Source: Chloroflexi bacterium RBG_16_51_16
GTDB taxonomy: Bacteria > Chloroflexota > Anaerolineae > Anaerolineales > Villigracilaceae
Length of the DNA stretch: 15,282 nucleotides
Direction: 5' to 3'
NCBI GenBank assembly: GCA_001796785.1
Contig: MGNL01000059.1
Location: 2,306-17,587 of the forward strand
The position numbers were made by a program, and so were the translations under genes. Each line of letters starts with the position of its first letter. The stretch's first letter is position 1. Below, piece after piece: positions 1 through 7,922 of this stretch. Below the pieces are notes generated by a model that was not told the origin of the DNA, ran no database searches, and was given only the letters and a program-made list of their open reading frames with translations.

Positions 1-369
1 TGGGTCGCCACCTCGCAGCCGGATGGCCGTCCGCACGCGATGGCAGTATGGGGATTATGGCTGGAGGACGCCTTTTATTTCAGCACGGGTCGGATCAGCC
101 GCAAAGCCCGGAATCTGAACCACAATCCGAATTGTGTGGTTACGACTGAAAACGCGGTGGAAGCCGTGATCGTGGAAGGCGTTGCTGAACTGATCAGCGA
201 GGTAAATGCCCTAGATGGCATAGCCCGTCTTTACCAGAAGAAATACGCAACACGTTATCCCGAGGAATCGAATATTTACATTGTACGTCCGAGAACGGTA
301 TTCGGTTTTATAGAACATGAACCCGAGTTCAGCGGAAGCTCGACCCGCTGGCAATTCAGAACAGGATAA
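1..369 (+). CDS. Pyridoxamine 5'-phosphate oxidase-family (PPOX-class) flavoprotein, 5' truncated
   Basis: The reading frame is open from base 1, so the gene starts before the window; the ATG at 40 is internal to the usual split-barrel fold. The visible start reads WVATSQPDGRPHAMAVWG, the typical first strand pair of PPOX-class proteins. It is followed by the pattern FYFSTGRISRKARNLNHNPN and the strand VIVEGVAEL, both usual in this superfamily. Members bind FMN, F420 or heme and act on small cytosolic substrates; the cofactor here cannot be decided from the fragment. About 122 codons are visible, most of a normal 130-150 residue protein. The next gene begins 70 bases later and is functionally unrelated. 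Family assignment is firm, substrate unknown. Confidence 0.85.
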   Translation, partial: WVATSQPDGRPHAMAVWGLWLEDAFYFSTGRISRKARNLNHNPNCVVTTENAVEAVIVEGVAELISEVNALDGIARLYQKKYATRYPEESNIYIVRPRTVFGFIEHEPEFSGSSTRWQFRTG

Positions 370-402
370 AACACCGCCAACATTGGTAATTCGATGTTGC
401 TG

Positions 403-425
403 ATGATCATCCGGATCATTATTTT
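403..425 (+). terminator. Possible weak terminator after the PPOX gene
   Basis: A 6-bp stem (ATGATC/GATCAT) with a 5-base loop ATCCG is followed by the T-rich run TATTTT. The stem is short and AT-rich, so termination would be inefficient at best. It lies between the PPOX gene and the epoxide hydrolase. Confidence 0.3.
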
Positions 426-439
426 GCAGGCGAGAAACC

Positions 440-1591
440 ATGGAAACTTTTAAGGTAGCCATCAGGCAGGAAATCCTGGATGATCTGCGCGCTCGCCTCA
501 AGGCGACTCGTTGGCCTGATCAGGTAGAGGAGAGCGGCTGGAGTTACGGGGTGGATATGGGCTACTTGAAAGAATTGGTTGCTTACTGGATCGATAAGTT
601 TAATTGGAGGACGCAGGAGGAGATCCTCAACAAGTTTCCCCAGTACACGGCGGACGTGGATGGGCACACCATTCATTTTGTGCATGTCCGTGGAAAAACC
701 TCCAATACCCTGCCGTTGATCATCACCCATGGATGGCCCAGTTCCTTTTTTGAGATGTACAAGATCATCGATATGCTCACCGATCCCCATGGATACGGTG
801 TGGACACGGAAGATTCGTTCGATGTCGTTGTGCCTTCTCTTCCAGGATTTGGATTTTCCAGCCGACCGTTGAAAAGCGGATTTCTACGGGTGGATGATTT
901 GTGGCACAAACTCATGGTGGAGGTGCTGGGATTTCACCGATGCGTAGCGCATGGAACGGATATCGGAGCACGGGTTACCAGTGCACTGGGTAGGTTTCAT
1001 TCTGATGTTGTATCCGCGATCCATATTGGATCCGTAGACCTGGAATGGCCCGATCCTCTTCCGAGTGATCTGTCCAATGCCGAGAGGGACTATGTCGAAC
1101 GTGTCCACCAATGGCACAAGAAAGATGGTGCTTACGCTGAGATCCAGGCGACGCGACCGCAAACCCTGGCTTACGGGTTGAATGACTCCCCTGCAGGATT
1201 GGCAGCCTGGATCGTAGAAAAATTTCGCGAATGGAGTGACTGCGGTGGCGAGGTTGAGTCGAGATTTACAAAGGATGAATTGCTGACGAATATCACCATA
1301 TATTGGGTGTCGGACACCATTAACTCATCCATGCGGAGATATTACGAAGCCAGGAATCTCACTGGTCGATATCTGCTGGGACCTGGTGAGCGAGTCAACA
1401 CGCCGACTGGAATTGCCATGTTTCCGGGCGAGAAGGATCTGCTTGTGCCGCGCGAATTTGCTGAACGCTGTTATAACATCCATCGCTGGACAGAGATGTC
1501 AAGGGGCGGGCATTTCCCGGCACTTGAAGAGCCAGTGGCGCTGGCTGAAGAACTGAGAACATTTTTTCAAAAATTCCGGCAAGAAACCTGA
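440..1591 (+). CDS. Epoxide hydrolase (EHN N-terminal domain plus alpha/beta-hydrolase)
   Basis: A 383-residue protein of the microsomal-type epoxide hydrolase family, which opens epoxides to diols through an alkyl-enzyme ester. Residues 1-105 match the EHN domain (WPDQVEESGWSYGVDMGYLKELVAYW, shown here as WPDQ...GVDMGYL...YW). The oxyanion-hole motif HGWP is at 97-100, the nucleophile is probably D174 in HGTDIGARV, the acid E331 in FPGEKDL and the base H358 in RGGHFPALEEP. The E331-H358 spacing of 27 equals that remembered for rat mEH (E404/H431). Candidate lid tyrosines are Y245 and Y301/Y302. The nucleophile elbow HGTD-I-GA differs from the commoner GGDWG, but the Asp is kept. The start is the ATG preceded by AGGCGAG. 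It has no obvious pathway partner in the window. Confidence 0.92.
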   Translation: METFKVAIRQEILDDLRARLKATRWPDQVEESGWSYGVDMGYLKELVAYWIDKFNWRTQEEILNKFPQYTADVDGHTIHFVHVRGKTSNTLPLIITHGWPSSFFEMYKIIDMLTDPHGYGVDTEDSFDVVVPSLPGFGFSSRPLKSGFLRVDDLWHKLMVEVLGFHRCVAHGTDIGARVTSALGRFHSDVVSAIHIGSVDLEWPDPLPSDLSNAERDYVERVHQWHKKDGAYAEIQATRPQTLAYGLNDSPAGLAAWIVEKFREWSDCGGEVESRFTKDELLTNITIYWVSDTINSSMRRYYEARNLTGRYLLGPGERVNTPTGIAMFPGEKDLLVPREFAERCYNIHRWTEMSRGGHFPALEEPVALAEELRTFFQKFRQET

Positions 1592-1670
1592 GCCATTGGA
1601 AGACCTATTTTGATAAATAATTGATCAACCTTACTGCCTCTTCAGCCGCTTCTACAATTGTTGGATAAAG

Positions 1671-2849
1671 ATGAATATTTGTGTCATTGTCCCAACCTAT
1701 TGGACATGGCCTTCAAAGGATAGTCATCGTGCAACCAGCGCCTCCTTCGACCATCCCACCCCTTTGGATGGAACAAGCACGCTCGTTCCATTAATCGAGG
1801 ATCTTTGTGCACAGAACAATCAACATTTCACGCTATTGGTTCTAGTGGGCTCGTCACATCCGGACCTGGGGGATGAAGCAGGCACACACGTTCGCAGCCT
1901 GCTTGATCCCTTTCGGAAGCGGCTTGAAATTTACATTTGCGATGCGTCGCTCGCAGGAAGGATCATGAGCCGCGTGGAGATACCAGAAGCGGCCAGGGAA
2001 ATGCTCAACCTGGTCAGCTATAGTGGCATCCGTAATTTTCAGCTGCTCATTCCACTCCTCCTTGGTGTTGATGTCATCGTTGCGCTGGACGATGATGAAC
2101 GCGTAAAACCGGATTACCTGGATAACGCGCTTAAATATATCGGCAGGAACAACGAGGGACGCCCTGTCTTGGGATTAGCCGGTCCTTATCTCCAGGCTGA
2201 TGGCAGCGTGCTGCTAAATGAGTCGCCTTCCACCGGCAACCCGTTCTTGGACAAGGCGCGATATATCAATGATGCTATGCGTAAATTATCCGAAGGCAAT
2301 GGCGCGATTAAATCTTCACCTTTGACACTTGGGGGAAATATGGTTTTCCACCGCGATCTTTTCACAAGTGTGTGTTTTGATCCGGGAATTACCCGCGGCG
2401 AAGATATCGATTACCTGATCAATGCACGACTTCAGGCTATCCCATGGTGGTTTGATCCCGCCCTAAAAATCCTGCATATGCCCCCAAGCCATTATGACAC
2501 GCCGCCTTATCAGCGCACGCGTGAAGACGTTTTCCGATTCCTTTATGAACATGAGAAACTGCGCATGCATGGCTTTATCGAGCCCGTCTGGCTGGAACCG
2601 TATCCAGGTGCTCTATTAGGGGAGGGCCTTGAATCCCAGGCTCTTTCCGCCCTGCGATCCCAGGCAACGCCCGAATGGATTACCCGTTTTGGTTCGCCTG
2701 AAAAAATCGTTAAACAAGCAATGGATCACGCAAAGTTCGCTGCACCGCTCTGCTCATTATTTCAACAAGCCTGGATTGACTTGGTGAGGAGAATTGAACA
2801 AGAACCTGACCTGCGAGCGAATCTGGTTTCCCTACTCGAAATTATATAA
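1671..2849 (+). CDS. GT2-like (GT-A fold) glycosyltransferase, cytosolic
   Basis: A 392-residue protein with a GT-A type nucleotide-sugar binding fold. MNICVIVPTYW opens the first beta strand, DDDE at 140-143 is the metal-binding DxD element, GGNMVF at 221-226 and RGEDIDYLI at 242-250 correspond to the acceptor and ED catalytic region, and H269 may be the late metal ligand. No signal peptide or membrane segment is visible. It probably transfers a sugar to a glycolipid, polysaccharide or a small solute; donor and acceptor cannot be read from sequence. The ATG at 1671 follows GGATAAAG, a plausible ribosome-binding site. It stands 79 bases after the epoxide hydrolase, and a GT87-like gene lies further downstream, but a shared pathway is not demonstrated. 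Confidence 0.8.
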   Translation: MNICVIVPTYWTWPSKDSHRATSASFDHPTPLDGTSTLVPLIEDLCAQNNQHFTLLVLVGSSHPDLGDEAGTHVRSLLDPFRKRLEIYICDASLAGRIMSRVEIPEAAREMLNLVSYSGIRNFQLLIPLLLGVDVIVALDDDERVKPDYLDNALKYIGRNNEGRPVLGLAGPYLQADGSVLLNESPSTGNPFLDKARYINDAMRKLSEGNGAIKSSPLTLGGNMVFHRDLFTSVCFDPGITRGEDIDYLINARLQAIPWWFDPALKILHMPPSHYDTPPYQRTREDVFRFLYEHEKLRMHGFIEPVWLEPYPGALLGEGLESQALSALRSQATPEWITRFGSPEKIVKQAMDHAKFAAPLCSLFQQAWIDLVRRIEQEPDLRANLVSLLEII

Positions 2850-3006
2850 ACTTGCTCATGTTATCCAACACAGTAAGATAAATATAAGGCTGCATATTTT
2901 TATTTATAATAGGATCGAGTTCAGGTAAGTTAATCAGAGCAAATGGGAAAGAATTCATAAAAGTTCATCCTTCGCTATTGCGAGGGGTTGATGCAGGCGA
3001 GCCGAA

Positions 3007-3034
3007 TTGACACCTGTTGGTTTTTGGATAAATA
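3007..3034 (+). promoter_or_regulatory. Candidate sigma-70-type promoter for the DUF5655 gene
   Basis: A perfect -35 box TTGACA (3007-3012) is followed after 16 bases by TAAATA (3029-3034), a poor -10 match. It sits about 55 bases before the next start codon, in the 239-base AT-rich gap after the glycosyltransferase. I see no terminator or other structure in that gap. Confidence 0.4.
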
Positions 3035-3088
3035 GAGCGCATAAATCCGACTAGATGAATCGCAATTCCTTACGACAATGGTAATGAT

Positions 3089-3541
3089 ATGCCTAAGGTA
3101 AACCCCGAGACACAACCGCTCTGGAAATGTCCCCGGTGTGGTCATCGATTCGTCACACCTAACATGTGGCATTCCTGTACGCAGGTGGATTTGGATGCAC
3201 ACTTTACTGGGAAAGAGCCTACCATTCGGAAATTATTTGATGCCTGGCTTGGTTTTGTTCGAAAGTATGGCGGTCCTGTTACGGTGATTCCACAAAAATC
3301 GCGCATCAGCTTCCAGGCGCGGGTGCGGTTTTCGGGTGCGATCATCCACAAGCAATGGGTAGATTGCACCTTCTGGTTAAAGCGACCCATCCAGGATGAC
3401 CGGTTCGATAAAGTCGAGAAAATTCCGCCCATAAATTACGTTTATCATTTCAAACTGACTGACACAGCCCAACTCGATGAACGCTTGGGAAGTTACGTCC
3501 GTGAAGCGTACCAGGTTGGGCAGCAGAAATTCGATCAATGA
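3089..3541 (+). CDS. DUF5655-domain protein with N-terminal zinc knuckle
   Basis: A 150-residue protein. The N-terminus holds a zinc-knuckle-like cluster, C14-x2-C17 and H28-x-C30 (WKCPRCGHRF...MWHSC). It is followed by a region characteristic of DUF5655: DLDAHFTGKEP, IRKLFDAWLGFVRKYGGPVTVIPQKSRISFQ and a later strand VDCTFWLKR (each read in short pieces). DUF5655 proteins are small, widespread in bacteria, and have no established biochemical role that I know of. The fold recalls proteins that bind DNA or nucleotides, but that is not shown here. The gene lies 36 bases before the GT87-like membrane protein and could share its transcript. Family assignment is good; function unknown. Confidence 0.8.
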   Translation: MPKVNPETQPLWKCPRCGHRFVTPNMWHSCTQVDLDAHFTGKEPTIRKLFDAWLGFVRKYGGPVTVIPQKSRISFQARVRFSGAIIHKQWVDCTFWLKRPIQDDRFDKVEKIPPINYVYHFKLTDTAQLDERLGSYVREAYQVGQQKFDQ

Positions 3542-3577
3542 GACTAAGATCGGAAACTTGATAGACAGGGTAGATCC

Positions 3578-4963
3578 ATGACCAGAGCTGCACGGATCGG
3601 AATATTTGTCTGGATTTCAATTACCGGGTTAATCGTGGCTGTTGCCGGCTGGACCTACTGCAGGCATGGCCTGGAGGGTTTTGATTACTTTATCCAGGAC
3701 AGTCCTTATACGCTGCAATCCATAACTCTGCTTTCAGTGGCTATCACGTGGCTGCTGGCCGGTTTCCTGCTCTGGCAGTTGCAGGGAGGCAGGATCGAGA
3801 CCGGCAATTCCTGGACCTGGGCCGGGTTTTATTCCGTTGCATTCTTGTATATGAATGTGCTGCGTGAGCGGTTTCGGTATGGCGACATCTCCTACTACAC
3901 GGATGCTGCCCGCAGCTTATATCTCAATCAGCCGCTGCCGGATACCTATCTGTACCCGCCATTATGGGCAAACCTGCTTGAGTTCCTCGTTCCGTATGGG
4001 GATGAGACGATTCTGGTTGCAGCATGGCTGATGAATGTGGCTTCCTTGTTTTTATTTTATTTTCTTTTGCATCTCACTCTTGAACGCTACAATTTTTCGA
4101 AACGTCTCGCCGCGCTGGTGACCACAGCATTCATGCTCGTGAACATGCCTTTGTTGCGAAGCTTGTTTTACGTCCAGGTTAACTTTCATCTTATCAACCT
4201 GGTTTTGTTAAGCCTGCTCTGGTTTACAAGCCGAACCTATCTCTCCGCGCTGGCCATGGCGGCTGCGATCCATCTAAAGTCTTCTCCGGTCGTCCTGGTG
4301 CCCGCATTCCTCTTAAACCGACGGTGGAAATGGACCAGCTTGCTCGCGGTCAACCTTGTCTTGCTGGCGAGTTTGACGATTTTGACGCACGGTCCCGATC
4401 CCTTCCTTGACTTTATAAGAAATTTTTCGAACTTGAATGCCCCCCGCATTTTAAGTTTTCATGACAGTTCATTTGACTCGGTTCTTGGAACCACCCTATC
4501 CTTTTTCAAGGTGGATTATTCAGTCGTCCAGATCGTGGTTATGCTTGCCAAACTGCTGACCGCCATCGCAGTCTTGATCTTAATGATCCGCTCCATCAGG
4601 CATAAGCCTTTTTTAGGCGTTCAGGCTGATCAGTCTGACCTGCTGTTCAATGCCATACCGAGCTTGTTCATCTTAATGGTCATAGCCTCCCCCCTGGTCT
4701 GGGAGCACCATGGGATCATGCTGAGCTTGCCGTTCCTGATCATGTTGAAGCGCCTGCAATACCCATCTGAATGGATCTGGTTTGGGACAGCTTATTTCCT
4801 TCAGTTTTTTCTGCCTACATTCGACTTCTATCCGTGGTCGTATGCCAGGTTTGCAGCGCCCCTGATCCTATTAGGATTGATGTGGAAAACAATGGATCAA
4901 CTCGAAGACGGTACCTGGTTCACCCGAATAAATAATAGCGTAGATCAAAAAGTACCCGCCTAG
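3578..4963 (+). CDS. GT87-like integral membrane glycosyltransferase
   Basis: A 461-residue polytopic membrane protein with about 10-12 hydrophobic segments from residue 8 to the C-terminus. Features shared with the GT87 (DUF2029, mannosyltransferase-like GT-C) family are an early aspartate in an extracytoplasmic loop (YGDISYYTDAAR, D103), the YPP motif at 126-128, the QVN element at 200-202 and the HLKSSP motif at 232-237. Such enzymes use polyprenyl-phosphate sugars at the outer face of the membrane. AGGGTAG precedes the ATG at a suitable distance. The gene ends in a strong hairpin terminator. The donor sugar is unknown, and other GT-C families are possible alternatives. Confidence 0.75.
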   Translation: MTRAARIGIFVWISITGLIVAVAGWTYCRHGLEGFDYFIQDSPYTLQSITLLSVAITWLLAGFLLWQLQGGRIETGNSWTWAGFYSVAFLYMNVLRERFRYGDISYYTDAARSLYLNQPLPDTYLYPPLWANLLEFLVPYGDETILVAAWLMNVASLFLFYFLLHLTLERYNFSKRLAALVTTAFMLVNMPLLRSLFYVQVNFHLINLVLLSLLWFTSRTYLSALAMAAAIHLKSSPVVLVPAFLLNRRWKWTSLLAVNLVLLASLTILTHGPDPFLDFIRNFSNLNAPRILSFHDSSFDSVLGTTLSFFKVDYSVVQIVVMLAKLLTAIAVLILMIRSIRHKPFLGVQADQSDLLFNAIPSLFILMVIASPLVWEHHGIMLSLPFLIMLKRLQYPSEWIWFGTAYFLQFFLPTFDFYPWSYARFAAPLILLGLMWKTMDQLEDGTWFTRINNSVDQKVPA

Positions 4964-4983
4964 AATTTTCGAACCCGGTTAAG

Positions 4984-5023
4984 GAAATGCAAGGACGTCG
5001 CGACGCCTTTGCATTTCTTTTTT
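4984..5023 (+). terminator. Rho-independent terminator after the GT87-like gene
   Basis: GAAATGCAAGG pairs with CCTTTGCATTTC (one bulged base), and the inner part CGTCGCGACG is itself a perfect palindrome. The near-continuous stem at 4984-5017 is followed by T6 (5018-5023). It closes the plus-strand gene that ends at 4963. The convergent gene ends at 5029, but on that strand the hairpin is followed by CTTAACC, so it would be much weaker there. Confidence 0.85.
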
Positions 5024-5028
5024 AATCG

Positions 5029-5745
5029 CTAATCCGCAGGCGTTTCTTGCTGGGCGGCGTGGATCGATGCTGATTCCACCGTGGTCATGGCGCGGTAACC
5101 AGCGAAAATCAACAAAATGCCGATGAACTCGGTTACAAACAATACTTCAACATAACCCATTCGGGTGAAGGCTCCACCTATGCCAGGGAGCAGTGCGCCA
5201 ATCGCGATCAGCCAATTGCCGAGCACCCGGTTGCCTGCGCCATGCCTGCGGGCATATTGGACAGCCGACCAGGCTGCGCCGCCAACCAGGAAAACGAGGG
5301 AGTAGGTGTTCGGCAGGATCGAGAAAAGCCGAGCCCAGGACCAGGTCATGACCTTGCCGGTCAGTGTGGTTGGGTCTACCAGGGTCATATCCACGGGTGA
5401 CAGGCTGACCGCAATGGCTGCGATCGCGATGTACACACTGAAGAACCAACTGAGAATATCTGCGGTCTTCTTTTTTAACAACAGGTAGACCGTGCCCTGC
5501 GCCAGTGGAAACGCGCCAAGCAGCGCACCGGCGATGTACCAAGCCTTCATATTCAGCACACTCCACCCGAACAACACATTGATGGATTCAGTGAGGGTAC
5601 CGAGGCTGTAGGTGAATATGCCGATCGTCCACCACATCAGATATGTTGCTGAGGGTTTCCTGCGCCAATGAAGGTAAAGGGTCTTTAAAAATACGAGACC
5701 TACGATTGTTGTGAGAATAGGAATGTAATGGGTGATGTTTTGCAT
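5029..5745 (-). CDS. Seven-helix integral membrane protein of unknown function
   Basis: A 238-residue protein with seven predicted hydrophobic segments, roughly at residues 6-24, 33-53, 68-88, 95-115, 138-160, 173-190 and 195-216. The second segment carries MWWTIGIFTYSLGTLTES, a pattern I associate with an uncharacterised family of bacterial membrane proteins. The last helix has no lysine, so it is not a retinal-binding rhodopsin. It is the last gene of the operon headed by the PucC-like carrier, 60 bases after the MerR-type regulator, with a good ribosome-binding site (AGGAAAA) before the ATG. A link to the carrier's substrate or to stress or light sensing is only suggested by position. Confidence 0.75.
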   Translation of the reverse strand: MQNITHYIPILTTIVGLVFLKTLYLHWRRKPSATYLMWWTIGIFTYSLGTLTESINVLFGWSVLNMKAWYIAGALLGAFPLAQGTVYLLLKKKTADILSWFFSVYIAIAAIAVSLSPVDMTLVDPTTLTGKVMTWSWARLFSILPNTYSLVFLVGGAAWSAVQYARRHGAGNRVLGNWLIAIGALLPGIGGAFTRMGYVEVLFVTEFIGILLIFAGYRAMTTVESASIHAAQQETPAD

Positions 5746-5804
5746 TTGATTTTCCTAGAGAAGGATTGGGTCTTGCGGGTGGGTACGAATTCGCAGTGTT
5801 TTCC

Positions 5805-6425
5805 TTAGCGATTAACCGATTCAAGTTTTTTAAAGGTTTCCAGCAGGCTGATCAGGATATCATCCGTAAAGGCGTGGATTTTATGAAACATCTTTGCCAT
5901 CCAGCTGGCAGGCATATGGGCTTCGCTATAAACCTTGATCACTGATTCGATCAACGTATCCCGAAAAAAAAGGAAGGCACGGGCTGCCTCGACGTAGCTC
6001 AAATCGTAGCGGCGGGCGCGGGAGGCATATTCATAGCCGATGGCATAAGCTTCCGATGCGCCTTCTCCGCCATCCGTGCTCAGGTAATTCATCAAACCCT
6101 GGAAAAGGGATCTGGCGCTTTGTCGGTATTGTTGACGCGCCACGTCGTCCAGCTTCCGATACCAGAGCTCGGCCTCCAGCCGGCCTTCGGAGATGTGCAT
6201 TCGTACGTTCCGGATCACTTCGTTCAGCATTCCCTCAGGTTCGAGAGCACCTGACTTCAAACTGGATTCGGCCCAAAGCTGGATCTCGCTGTGTTTGAAG
6301 CGACGGTGTCCACCCTGGGTGCGATGCACAGGCAGAATTCCTTTATCCGACCACAACCGAACCGTGCTGGGATGCACTCCCAGGAGTTGGGCTGCCTTTG
6401 CCAGGGTGAGCCAATCCTCGTTCAT
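5805..6425 (-). CDS. MerR-type transcriptional regulator with helical C-terminal domain
   Basis: A 206-residue protein. Residues 5-50 form a MerR/excisionase-type winged helix-turn-helix (LTLAKAAQLLGVHPSTVRLW, then GILPVHRTQGGHRRF). Residues 65-200 are helical and resemble the RsbRD N-terminal (co-antagonist type) domain seen in stress or light sensors; the clearest stretch is YEYASRARRYDLSYVEAARA. There is no B12-binding Rossmann domain, so it is not a full CarH/LitR photoreceptor. The ATG overlaps the stop of the carrier gene by 4 bases (ATGA), which implies translational coupling. A likely target is the tandem repeat in front of its own operon. The N-terminal assignment is firm; the C-terminal one is tentative. 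Confidence 0.83.
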   Translation of the reverse strand: MNEDWLTLAKAAQLLGVHPSTVRLWSDKGILPVHRTQGGHRRFKHSEIQLWAESSLKSGALEPEGMLNEVIRNVRMHISEGRLEAELWYRKLDDVARQQYRQSARSLFQGLMNYLSTDGGEGASEAYAIGYEYASRARRYDLSYVEAARAFLFFRDTLIESVIKVYSEAHMPASWMAKMFHKIHAFTDDILISLLETFKKLESVNR

Positions 6426-7732
6426 GTGCTTTCTGCTGCCAGAGCGATCTTCTCGACGAAATCCGGTTCGCCAACCTTTTTCTGGAAAGCACGCACATCA
6501 ATTTGAGTAAGCAGGATGGAGGCAGCGAGCAGCATGCACGCTTCAACACCAAAGACGACAATGTAGCCGAAAACGGCGTCCCGACTTATGTGTGTGACCA
6601 CATCCCGCAGCGCGCCACCCAACACCGAACCGATCAACCGCGCCAGTGAGCTCGAGAATCCCCAGGCGCCGATGAATAATCCAACCTGGCCGGGCGCGGT
6701 CAGGTCAAACATCAGAGATAAGTTGGCGACAGTGGAAAGTCCAGTACCGAAACCAAGCAGGGTTACTCCGATATAAAATATGCTCGACAAACGATTTATC
6801 CCACCAAGAATAATGATGAGGAATCCCAACAGAGCACCATAATTTCCAAGATGAGCAACTGTTTTTTTGTTTAAATGACCTTCCAGGAGCCAGGCAAGTA
6901 GGATTGCTACCAATACAAATGTTCCCCACACAGAGGTAATCTGGGTGGTCCTGCTCACGGAAAGATTGAACGCCTCTGCACCGAAAGGCTCAAGCAGCAC
7001 ATCCTGTCCAAGGATTGCTGCCAGCAGCAGCAGCAAATAAATAAAGAATACACGCGCGACCGGATTGGCTGTGATCGCGGCCGCCATCTGACGAAGCGAA
7101 TATTCCTCAGACAAGTGACGTTCCTGGTCTGTCCTTGAACGCGGTTCGAGATTGATGAGTCCCAATAAGCCCAGCAGGAGGGAGGCAAGTGCAACGATCC
7201 CGAACGCTCGAACCAATGCCTCGGGGGAGTATGGGTCCAGCAAGCGGCTTAGACCCACGGCCGTTATTATGATCGCGATGATCATCATGAACCACATGAT
7301 CGCCACTGTCTTCCCGCGGCCGTGCTCACCCGAGATCTCCGAGGCCAGCGAGAGATAAGTTACGCTGGAAAGGTTATAGCCCATGCCCCAGGCGCCAAAT
7401 GCCAGGATGCCGACCAGGATTCCGACTCCGATCTGTTGCTCCATCAAAAAGGCGGCCTGGGGTGAGATGGCCAATCCGAATACACACAAAATTAATCCTG
7501 CCAGGATATAGGGAGTACGACGGAAACCAAAGAGAGGGTGTCGATCCGAATAAGAACCGATGGCTACCTGGATGGGTGAAAATAAAAATGGTAGCGATGC
7601 GAGGATCGCTACCAGGGTGGCAGATAACGCCATTTCCTTGATCATCACCCGGTTGAGGGTGCTGTTGATGGGGACCAGTGTCATGGCGACCGCGACATGG
7701 ATCAACCCGAGCTGGATGCGTTTTGTATTCAT
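6422..7732 (-). CDS. PucC/BCH-family major facilitator superfamily transporter
   Basis: A 436-residue membrane protein with about 12 helices. The start (LGLIHVAVAM...NSTLNRVM) and the loop GSYSDRHPLFGFRRTPYI at 59-76 are hallmarks of the BCH/PucC branch (PF03209), whose members PucC and LhaA take part in light-harvesting complex and bacteriochlorophyll assembly in phototrophs. Nothing else in the window is photosynthetic, so the substrate could be another tetrapyrrole; that is an inference. I chose ATG 7732. A TTG at 7744 would add four residues. The only strong Shine-Dalgarno sequence, GGAGGTGA at 7762-7769, is 29 bases from the ATG, 17 from the TTG, but ideally placed for an out-of-frame GTG at 7757. 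The stop overlaps the next gene's start. Confidence 0.87.
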   Translation of the reverse strand: MNTKRIQLGLIHVAVAMTLVPINSTLNRVMIKEMALSATLVAILASLPFLFSPIQVAIGSYSDRHPLFGFRRTPYILAGLILCVFGLAISPQAAFLMEQQIGVGILVGILAFGAWGMGYNLSSVTYLSLASEISGEHGRGKTVAIMWFMMIIAIIITAVGLSRLLDPYSPEALVRAFGIVALASLLLGLLGLINLEPRSRTDQERHLSEEYSLRQMAAAITANPVARVFFIYLLLLLAAILGQDVLLEPFGAEAFNLSVSRTTQITSVWGTFVLVAILLAWLLEGHLNKKTVAHLGNYGALLGFLIIILGGINRLSSIFYIGVTLLGFGTGLSTVANLSLMFDLTAPGQVGLFIGAWGFSSSLARLIGSVLGGALRDVVTHISRDAVFGYIVVFGVEACMLLAASILLTQIDVRAFQKKVGEPDFVEKIALAAEST

Positions 7733-7744
7733 TAAAAACGGCAA

Positions 7745-7769
7745 GGGCGTTTTTCACGCCCTCACCTCC
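7745..7769 (-). promoter_or_regulatory. Displaced Shine-Dalgarno sequence and hairpin before the PucC-like gene
   Basis: On the minus strand GGAGGTGA (7769-7762) is followed at once by a perfect 6-bp hairpin, GGGCGT-GAAAA-ACGCCC (7761-7745), and then directly by the TTG codon at 7744. If folded, the hairpin would bring the Shine-Dalgarno sequence within 12 bases of the ATG at 7732. It therefore decides between alternative starts, or betrays a one-base error in the nearby run of five identical bases (7734-7738). Confidence 0.55.
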
Positions 7770-7777
7770 GAACGCAG

Positions 7778-7805
7778 ATTTTACAGGGCATTTATATCAG
7801 GTCAA
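7778..7805 (-). promoter_or_regulatory. Promoter of the PucC-like / MerR operon
   Basis: On the minus strand TTGACC (7805-7800) and TAAAAT (7783-7778) are separated by 16 bases. Both are one base from the sigma-70 consensus. Transcription would start near 7771 and give a leader of about 40 bases to the ATG. Confidence 0.65.
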
Positions 7806-7824
7806 TGTAGATTTATGTAGAATT
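7805..7824 (-). repeat. Tandem 10-bp repeats abutting the -35 box (operator candidate)
   Basis: On the minus strand AATTCTACAT and AAATCTACAT stand head to tail, 9 of 10 bases identical, spaced exactly one helical turn and overlapping the -35 box by one base. A degenerate copy (GTGTAGAA on the plus strand, 7847-7854) lies about three turns further upstream. Tandem direct repeats of this kind at a -35 box recall operators of CarA/CarH/LitR-type MerR proteins. The operon's own MerR-type regulator is the natural candidate. Confidence 0.5.
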
Positions 7825-7922
7825 TTACTAGGGAATGATGAGAGGAGTGTAGAACGGAGATTAGCCTTGGTACCTGTTCTGAGGTCTTCAAATCTTTCTT
7901 GGATGTGCTCAGGATGAAGAAC

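Noticed and set aside
5147..5566. 139-codon minus-strand ORF inside the seven-helix protein gene
   Set aside because: It overlaps a well-formed membrane protein with a good ribosome-binding site, and its Arg/His/Trp-rich sequence is typical of a shadow frame.
5029..5745. Seven-helix protein as a rhodopsin or heliorhodopsin
   Set aside because: There is no lysine in the seventh helix to bind retinal and no rhodopsin motif.
5805..6425. MerR-type regulator as a B12-dependent photoreceptor of the CarH/LitR type
   Set aside because: The protein is too short and lacks the cobalamin-binding Rossmann domain and its histidine motif.
7374..7757. 127-codon minus-strand ORF starting at GTG with a perfect Shine-Dalgarno sequence
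   Set aside because: Its body is the shadow frame of the PucC-like carrier and its composition (many Gly, Arg, Pro, His) is not protein-like. Only the start context is of interest and it is reported as a finding.
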